From positions 1 through 27,782 of the forward strand of contig CABUBH010000026.1 of assembly GCA_902489775.1 (NCBI GenBank): a stretch of 27,782 nt of DNA, read 5' to 3'. The notes beneath the pieces are model-generated. The model was not told where the DNA came from, did not search any database, and saw nothing but the letters and a program-made list of their open reading frames with translations. Position numbers and translations under genes: made by a program. The DNA comes from an uncultured Collinsella sp. (GTDB taxonomy: Bacteria; Actinomycetota; Coriobacteriia; Coriobacteriales; Coriobacteriaceae). This document shows, in pieces, positions 23,181 to 27,782 of this stretch. How positions within the stretch are numbered: the stretch's first letter is position 1; each line of letters begins with the position of its first letter.

Positions 23181-23220
23181 GGGTCACAGGCTTTTGCCCC
23201 AGCCTTCTACAGAGCCCTAC

Positions 23221-23266
23221 GCAAAAGGCGCGCTGTCTGCATCGATTGCAGGCAGCGCGCCTTTTT
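23221..23266 (+). terminator. terminator of the dehydrogenase gene
   Basis: A 15-bp stem (23227-23241 with 23247-23261, one G-T pair) and a TCGAT loop, followed by five T and preceded by AAAA. It lies about 45 bases after the stop codon. Confidence 0.93.
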
Positions 23267-23276
23267 GTGCTTGCAG

Positions 23277-23382
23277 GGGAAGCTGCGTCCCGGCATTTCA
23301 GCTCAGAACGGAACATGGTTCCCCCCAGAATCCCCTTGCGGAAACTACATCCCACTCCGTCCATTACGGGACACAGTTTCCC
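23277..23382. repeat. two degenerate palindromic repeat units
   Basis: Unit 1 (23277-23323) runs from GGGAAGCTGCGTCCC to GGAACATGGTTCCC, and unit 2 (23339-23382) from CGGAAACTACATCCC to GGGACACAGTTTCCC. They align with each other, and unit 2 folds on itself through GGAAACT/AGTTTCC and CCC/GGG. This occupies the first half of a 396-base gap with no gene. The rest of that gap carries only the promoter below. Confidence 0.6.
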
Positions 23383-23489
23383 GAAGGGCAGTTGAGTCAT
23401 GCCATCCTAATCAAAACGCGACCGTATTGCGCCCCTAAGATAACCAGCTCTCATGCTGGAACGAACGCATCATGCGGCGCGACCGCTCG

Positions 23490-23518
23490 CCGACATGCAA
23501 TTTGTTGCACAGTAAAAT
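23490..23518 (+). promoter_or_regulatory. promoter of the FHA-SPFH-TIR operon
   Basis: CCGACA (23490-23495, four of six consensus bases) and TAAAAT (23513-23518) are separated by exactly 17 bases, about 60 bases before the first start codon. A small inverted repeat around CCTTTATT...AATAAGG lies in the leader, just before the ribosome-binding site. Confidence 0.55.
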
Positions 23519-23576
23519 CGACCAGTGGCACCTTTATCCTTTATTTAACGAATAAGGTCAAGGAAGGGAGAACATC

Positions 23577-24509
23577 ATGCCAAGACGGCAAACACCGCTC
23601 GAGGTCATGTTCTCCCTGTTCAAGACTTCATTTACCCTGAGCCATCGCGCACTTGCTGAATTGTTACTATCCGATCTGCCGTTAACAAATGGACAGCCTA
23701 CCGCCCAAATGGCACAGGACACCAGCTGGCTTTCGCGCACGATCGTGCACTCGCAGCCGGGCTCCCTAGAAGATCGCTACTTTGCCGACTGGTCTTGCGC
23801 ATCGAATCAAATCCTGCACAAGCTACAGGAAAAAGGGTATTCTAACACCGACATCTATACCATGATTGCGGCAGCGACTGACGCGATGGCTCAAGCGCTC
23901 AGTGCCTGTGGGCGTAATGGGCTCCTTTACCGGAACGCTGCCTCGCGCCTCGTCGGCTGCCAGTCAGACAAAGATAACAGGGCTCTTATCTCAATCGCGC
24001 TCGTTGTCTCGACCGCCTGTTGGTGCGAACCGGCCCGTGCTATCGCGTACATCAGGGACCGCTTTGAATTCGCAGAGAATGTCAGGTCGTTTACCCCCTC
24101 AAGTATTTCTTTCTGCCCATGCGATTTAAAACAAACGGACACCGAACATGCGATCGGCCTTATCAGGATCGATAGCGGACTCGTCATCGGCGGCCCTTAT
24201 GTCATTGAGCCTTCTGCCGTGGGCTCCATCATCGGAGCGCTCGCACTCGAAGACAGCGCTGTCACCGATGTTGGGCTGGATGTCTCCGCTAGGCATCTCC
24301 GTATCTTCGCCGAGAACAATGCTTGGTACGCACAAGACCTCGGTTCGACCAACGGCACGCATCTGATTCGAACAGCCGACAACAACGAACTCGACATCAG
24401 CTCCGGCGCACCCGTCCAGCTGTACCCCGGCGACATCCTGCGCCTGGGTCTCAGCACCACTTTTGCCGTCGTAGCAACGACGGCTATCTTAGCAAATCAA
24501 CATTACTAA
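23577..24509 (+). CDS. FHA-domain protein, first gene of a five-gene operon
   Basis: A 310-residue protein. Residues 1-165 are mostly helical and match nothing I recognise. Residues from about 195 to 305 form a forkhead-associated (FHA) domain, a phosphothreonine-binding module, with SARHLRI (237-243) and DLGSTNGTHL (254-263). The conserved Arg of the usual GR motif is replaced (VIGGPY, 203-208), and the gap between that strand and the SARH motif is long. Phosphopeptide binding may therefore be altered. No kinase is encoded nearby. An AGGAAGGGAG ribosome-binding site supports the start. The SPFH gene follows after 19 bases. Function is unknown; it may be a scaffold or sensor for the operon. 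Confidence 0.8.
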   Translation: MPRRQTPLEVMFSLFKTSFTLSHRALAELLLSDLPLTNGQPTAQMAQDTSWLSRTIVHSQPGSLEDRYFADWSCASNQILHKLQEKGYSNTDIYTMIAAATDAMAQALSACGRNGLLYRNAASRLVGCQSDKDNRALISIALVVSTACWCEPARAIAYIRDRFEFAENVRSFTPSSISFCPCDLKQTDTEHAIGLIRIDSGLVIGGPYVIEPSAVGSIIGALALEDSAVTDVGLDVSARHLRIFAENNAWYAQDLGSTNGTHLIRTADNNELDISSGAPVQLYPGDILRLGLSTTFAVVATTAILANQHY

Positions 24510-24528
24510 CCATGGAAACAAGGGGACT

Positions 24529-25635
24529 ATGAGCATCACGGATGTCATTAAATATGAGGGCAATAACCAAACTTTTATCTGGAAACACCCCTCAGAAGAC
24601 TTCAATACGGGCTCGCAACTCATTGTTCACGAGACCCAAGAAGCAATTTTCTTCCTTAATGGCCAGGCCCTGGATTCGTTTGGACCAGGCAGGCATGAAC
24701 TTGAAACTCAAAATCTACCGTTACTGAACGGCGTTTCGAAGATAACGACCGGCGGTGTCAGCCCGTTTCACTCAGAGGTCTACTTTGTTAACCTCATCGA
24801 GCAGATGGGCATCCGCTGGGGAACCAATTCCAAGATTCAGTTCATGGAACCGACTTATGGGTTTCCGCTCTCGCTCGGGGCATCCGGAGAGATGGCTCTT
24901 GCTGTAAAAGAGCCCCGCAGGCTCCTTCTCAAACTTGTTGGAACCGAAGCCTTGCTCTCCCAGGACAAGTTGATCAGTTATTTCAAAGCTTTCCTGCAAA
25001 CTCGCATAAAAACTCATCTCGCTCAAGTAATTACCGAGCAAAAGCTCTCCATTTTCGAACTCGATGCACACCTGGAAGAGCTATCCGACTCGCTTAAGAA
25101 CAAGCTGCTTTCCGACTTTGCCGCATACGGCCTATCATTAACACAAATGCTGGTCACCGCCATCGTCAAACCCGAAGGTGATCCGGTATACGAGAAGTTT
25201 AAGGATCTCCATTTCAAGCAATATGCCGACGTACGCGCGGCACAGATAAAACAGCAGGTCAGCATTATCGAACAAGAAACCGCGGCGCAACGCACCGTAA
25301 TCTCTGCAAAAGCACGCGCAGAAAAACGGCAAATCGAGGGCTATACCTATCAACAGGAGCGTAGCTTTGATGTTGCCGAAAAGATGGCCCAGAACGAAGC
25401 GACTGGCGAATACGCAAACATGGGCATAGGTCTAGGCGTAATGGCCGGTGTCGGCGGGACCATGGGGTCAGTCATGACCGATGCGCTCTCACAAGCGACT
25501 AGCACGTCCGCGACGCAGCCTATCCCTGCAGATACCAATTCGCAGCAAAGTGCTGCGAAGTTCTGTTCCGAATGCGGCTATCGCTTCTCTGGAACCGAGA
25601 AGTTCTGTCCCGAGTGCGGAGCACGGAGGTCATAA
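24529..25635 (+). CDS. SPFH/band-7 protein with C-terminal zinc ribbon (YdjI-like)
   Basis: A 368-residue protein of the bacterial SPFH family often annotated virion-core-like and including Bacillus YdjI. The SPFH domain spans about 30-225 (ETQEAIFFLNGQALDSFGPG at its start). A charged helical stretch rich in Gln, Glu and Arg (230-292) follows, then a Gly-rich segment (MGIGLGVMAGVGGTMGSV), a Ser/Thr-rich linker and a double-CxxC zinc ribbon (344-368: CSEC and CPEC). SPFH proteins form oligomeric membrane-microdomain scaffolds. YdjI recruits a PspA protein to stressed membranes in Bacillus. AAGGGG before the ATG supports the start. The stop codon TAA overlaps the next ATG by one base. Confidence 0.88.
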   Translation: MSITDVIKYEGNNQTFIWKHPSEDFNTGSQLIVHETQEAIFFLNGQALDSFGPGRHELETQNLPLLNGVSKITTGGVSPFHSEVYFVNLIEQMGIRWGTNSKIQFMEPTYGFPLSLGASGEMALAVKEPRRLLLKLVGTEALLSQDKLISYFKAFLQTRIKTHLAQVITEQKLSIFELDAHLEELSDSLKNKLLSDFAAYGLSLTQMLVTAIVKPEGDPVYEKFKDLHFKQYADVRAAQIKQQVSIIEQETAAQRTVISAKARAEKRQIEGYTYQQERSFDVAEKMAQNEATGEYANMGIGLGVMAGVGGTMGSVMTDALSQATSTSATQPIPADTNSQQSAAKFCSECGYRFSGTEKFCPECGARRS

Positions 25636-26312
25636 TGAAGAACACCCAAGCATATATTGCAGCAATCCCCGTAGCCCTCTTCATGGTTATCGAAAGCGTG
25701 ACAATCCTTTTATTTGGACCCTCAACCACTTTTTGGATTGAGAGCGCATTCTCTTTGGTCATGCTCGCCCTGGTGGTTTCAGCCTTGTTATTTGGACCCC
25801 AAACGAATCTTAAGATATTTGGTGTCTCAAAGATACTTGTTATTGGCGTATCGTTTGCAGTCCAATTGTTGCTAAACCTGCTAGGGTCCGCGTTAAAAAC
25901 AGAGGCGCTTCCAGCAATTCCAATTCTCAGTTTTCTGCCAGCAAGCGTTGCGACAACCGCACTCTTCGCAACGGGCGCTTCCGAATCTCACACATCTACT
26001 ATTGAAAACCAGGTTTCAAGCAAATCGCAATTTATGCAGAACCTTGAACTTCAGCTAAGCCTGCTTTTAGATGAATCACCTTCAGAGTTGCGCGCATCAA
26101 TGACCAGCCTCTTGGAAACGTCAAGCTTTACCGACCCCGCCAGTTGTGAAGCAAGCGCTCAAGTTGAAGATGAAATATCGAGCGCGCTTCGTGATCTATC
26201 GCAATCAATCGAATCAAACGATATCGAAGGTGCGGACTCGAAAATATCGCGCATGGCTTCGTTGATAAGGCAAAGAGCAGCACTGGTTAAAGCAAGCAAG
26301 GACAGCCAATGA
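25635..26312 (+). CDS. four-helix membrane protein of unknown function
   Basis: A 225-residue protein that I do not recognise. Four hydrophobic segments lie at about 6-28, 33-54, 67-88 and 92-113, followed by a soluble domain (115-225). That domain is rich in Ser, Glu and Leu, is predicted helical and has no visible catalytic motif. GGAGG 7 bases before the ATG at 25635, with one-base overlap of the upstream stop, fixes the start. It overlaps the TIR-like gene by 4 bases (ATGA). In Bacillus the SPFH protein YdjI works with membrane partners YdjG and YdjH, and this protein may play a similar anchoring part. That comparison is by gene order only. Confidence 0.75.
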   Translation: MKNTQAYIAAIPVALFMVIESVTILLFGPSTTFWIESAFSLVMLALVVSALLFGPQTNLKIFGVSKILVIGVSFAVQLLLNLLGSALKTEALPAIPILSFLPASVATTALFATGASESHTSTIENQVSSKSQFMQNLELQLSLLLDESPSELRASMTSLLETSSFTDPASCEASAQVEDEISSALRDLSQSIESNDIEGADSKISRMASLIRQRAALVKASKDSQ

Positions 26313-26968
26313 TCGATAGGGATAAATTAATCTCGCTTCTTGTTTCAAAAGATATTCCGGTAAAAAAGACCCAGAGATACAAAACTATTGGCTATCGAAT
26401 AAAGCTCGAGAATGGAACAGCCGTATATGTCTACGACAGCGGCGGCTTCTTTTGTCAAGGAAATAACGCTGATCAAGTTCGAGAAGCCATTGAAGATGAA
26501 ATCGTTGACGAACCAAACAACAAAGTTTTCGTTGTTTATGGCCACGATAAAACTGCACGAAACCAACTCCAACGTCTTCTCGAAGAGTTGAATCTCGAGC
26601 CAATTTTTCTCGATAATCAGCCCATGGGGGGCCGAACAATAATTGAACAACTAATGGAATACATCCCTCGTGCAAATTTCGGAATCGTGCTTATGACCCC
26701 GGACGATATGGGCTATCCAAAGAATGAACAGAATCAACCACAGCCAAGAGCTCGCCAGAACGTAGTTTTGGAACTCGGGATGCTACTGATGAAATTTGAT
26801 AGGTCCAGAACCGCGATCCTTCTCAAAGAAACTGACCCGCCAATAGAAAAACCTTCCGATATAAACGGCATGTTATATCTCCCTTACAAGGATGACGTTT
26901 TTGAGATAAAGCAGAAACTAATACGGGAAATGAACAGCAAGGGGTATGAAATGGAGCAATCGAAATGA
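26309..26968 (+). CDS. TIR-like nucleotide-binding protein (PF10137/Cap12 type)
   Basis: A 219-residue protein in two parts. Residues 72-215 match the TIR-like predicted nucleotide-binding family: FVVYGHD (74-80), GGRTIIEQL (107-115), LMTPDDMGY (128-136), RARQNVVLELG (147-157) and SDINGMLYLPY (183-193). In bacterial TIR effectors a Glu in the VxLELG-type helix, here probably Glu155, is the NADase residue. Residues 1-65 form a separate small domain (YRIKLENGTAVYVYDSGGFFCQG), which looks like the substrate-binding N-domain of RNase HIII (TBP-like fold). It overlaps both neighbours by 4 bases, so synthesis is coupled to the membrane protein. No nucleotide cyclase is adjacent. NAD cleavage is inferred, not shown. 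Confidence 0.85.
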   Translation: MIDRDKLISLLVSKDIPVKKTQRYKTIGYRIKLENGTAVYVYDSGGFFCQGNNADQVREAIEDEIVDEPNNKVFVVYGHDKTARNQLQRLLEELNLEPIFLDNQPMGGRTIIEQLMEYIPRANFGIVLMTPDDMGYPKNEQNQPQPRARQNVVLELGMLLMKFDRSRTAILLKETDPPIEKPSDINGMLYLPYKDDVFEIKQKLIREMNSKGYEMEQSK

Positions 26969-27732
26969 AGGCGCTGCAATGCGAGCTCTGCGGAAGCACA
27001 GAAATAATCAAGGATGGAGACTTCTTCGTCTGTCAAAGCTGCGGAATGAAATACACGCTTGAAACCGCAAAGAAAATGATGGTCGAGGGCGTTGTCCAAG
27101 TCGAAGGCACGGTAAAAACAGACCGCACTGAAGATGTCAATAGATATCTCGCCCTAGCTAGAACTGCTCAAAAAGCAGGTAACAACGCCGATGCTGAGAA
27201 ATATGCCTCCATGGTCCTCGAGATTGATCTTGAGAACGCCGAGGCATGGTCAATAAAGGCAAAAGCGATAGACTGGCAGCTCGCGTTTGACAACGATCGC
27301 TTGTCGGAATCAAATGCAGCATGCATTAATATGCTAAAGCTGCTAAATCGAGTCCCATCAGATTTTGATGAGATAAACGACGCGCTAAACATAGCGATAG
27401 GTTTCATTGAGCATCTGCGAGCTATCGCAAACTCAGAGACAGACTTTTTCTGCCAGAAACTTGCAAATCTACCGAATGCGAAGAATCTAGAGTTAGTTCA
27501 ATCGGAGCTTATTCGTCACCTACAGTCGCGTGAACTCCAATGGAAAAATATAGAGGCCGCGTGCGAGTTACAGACGGCTGCCGTAAAGAGGCTCAGCAAG
27601 GAGCAGGGGGAGAGTGCCGAGATACCTGAGAATATCGAAGAGTTCCTCGACGCCTTTACCGAAGACCTTTCCGGTCTTGCAGAGCGCAACATTTCATCAA
27701 TGTATTTCAATGCTGCAATCACAATCCGGTAG
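26965..27732 (+). CDS. zinc-ribbon, helical-repeat protein, possibly 3'-truncated
   Basis: A 255-residue protein with an N-terminal TFIIB-like zinc ribbon (CELC at 6-9 and CQSC at 23-26). The sequence MKYTLETAKKMMVEGVV follows, as in many zinc-ribbon TPR proteins of gut bacteria. Residues 50-120 resemble a TPR pair (AEKYASMVLEIDLENAEAWSIKAKA), and the remainder is helical. The ATG overlaps the TIR-like stop (ATGA). Similar proteins are often longer. The frame ends at TAG directly where an insertion-sequence-like end begins, so the C-terminus may have been lost. It probably serves as an adaptor; the zinc ribbon echoes the one on the SPFH protein. Confidence 0.8.
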   Translation: MKALQCELCGSTEIIKDGDFFVCQSCGMKYTLETAKKMMVEGVVQVEGTVKTDRTEDVNRYLALARTAQKAGNNADAEKYASMVLEIDLENAEAWSIKAKAIDWQLAFDNDRLSESNAACINMLKLLNRVPSDFDEINDALNIAIGFIEHLRAIANSETDFFCQKLANLPNAKNLELVQSELIRHLQSRELQWKNIEAACELQTAAVKRLSKEQGESAEIPENIEEFLDAFTEDLSGLAERNISSMYFNAAITIR

Positions 27733-27782
27733 TGTCGAGAAAGTTGGTGTAGCGCCCGATCCGAAGTGAGTCGGCCCGGCGT
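27730..27782. mobile_element. possible insertion-sequence end at window edge
   Basis: From the stop codon TAG onwards the sequence (TGTCGAGAAAGTTGGTGTAG) becomes GC-rich and resembles the outer ends of IS256/mutator-type elements, which commonly carry a GACA...TGTGTA-like terminal repeat. Only about 50 bases are visible and no transposase is present, so the call is weak. Confidence 0.3.

Noticed and set aside
23577..27732. Classical CBASS, Thoeris or Pycsar system
   Set aside because: No CD-NTase, ThsA-like or cyclase gene is present, and the TIR-like protein lacks a SAVED or STING domain.

Overview
The window reads as a GC-rich chromosome segment from a Coriobacteriia-type gut actinobacterium, with Collinsella or a close relative the best guess. 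This rests on gene style: an infC-rpmI-rplT operon, a RecJ-helicase fusion, twin-arginine lipoprotein binding proteins and a BaiA-like dehydrogenase. No 16S gene or database search was available to confirm it. Genes from 2070 to 23180 are GC-rich and ordinary in style. The last genes, from about 25635 on, are visibly richer in A and T.

Layout. Positions 1-254 hold no recognisable gene. Positions 255-1700 (minus strand) carry infC-rpmI-rplT, a 3' terminator and a structured infC leader that ends in an attenuator-like terminator. A tRNA-Leu(CAA) follows at 1944-2032 (minus), and its 3' end and terminator are partly duplicated about 184 bp away. Next come a transglutaminase-like protein (2070-3503), a tandem palindromic repeat block (3613-3848) and class II fructose-bisphosphate aldolase (3859-4725). 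A likely operon of recJ-helicase fusion, bifunctional rel and a metallo-beta-lactamase-fold hydrolase runs leftward from 11355 to 4920. A BASS-family transporter (11630-12628, plus) faces an overlapping DUF4931/cutC pair (12656-14137, minus). A complete branched-chain amino acid ABC transporter follows on the minus strand (14311-19172: livF, livG, livM, livH, livK), with a second livK paralogue upstream (19444-20610). Homoserine dehydrogenase (20862-22205) and a BaiA-like short-chain dehydrogenase (22431-23180) are on the plus strand.

The most interesting region is 23490-27732: a tightly packed five-gene plus-strand operon with its own promoter. It encodes an FHA-domain protein, an SPFH/band-7 protein with a C-terminal zinc ribbon (YdjI-like), a four-helix membrane protein, a TIR-like (PF10137/Cap12-type) protein with a distinct N-terminal domain, and a zinc-ribbon helical-repeat protein. 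The last four genes overlap by 1 or 4 bases, so they are almost certainly co-translated. I see no cyclic-nucleotide synthase or SAVED protein, so this is not ordinary CBASS. It looks like a membrane-scaffold system that carries a putative NAD-consuming or nucleotide-sensing effector, and it is my candidate for an undescribed conflict or membrane-stress system. The last gene may be cut short by an insertion-sequence end at the right edge of the window.

Other points of note are an apparent AUA start codon for infC, the RecJ-RecQ-like fusion, and three families of palindromic intergenic repeats.
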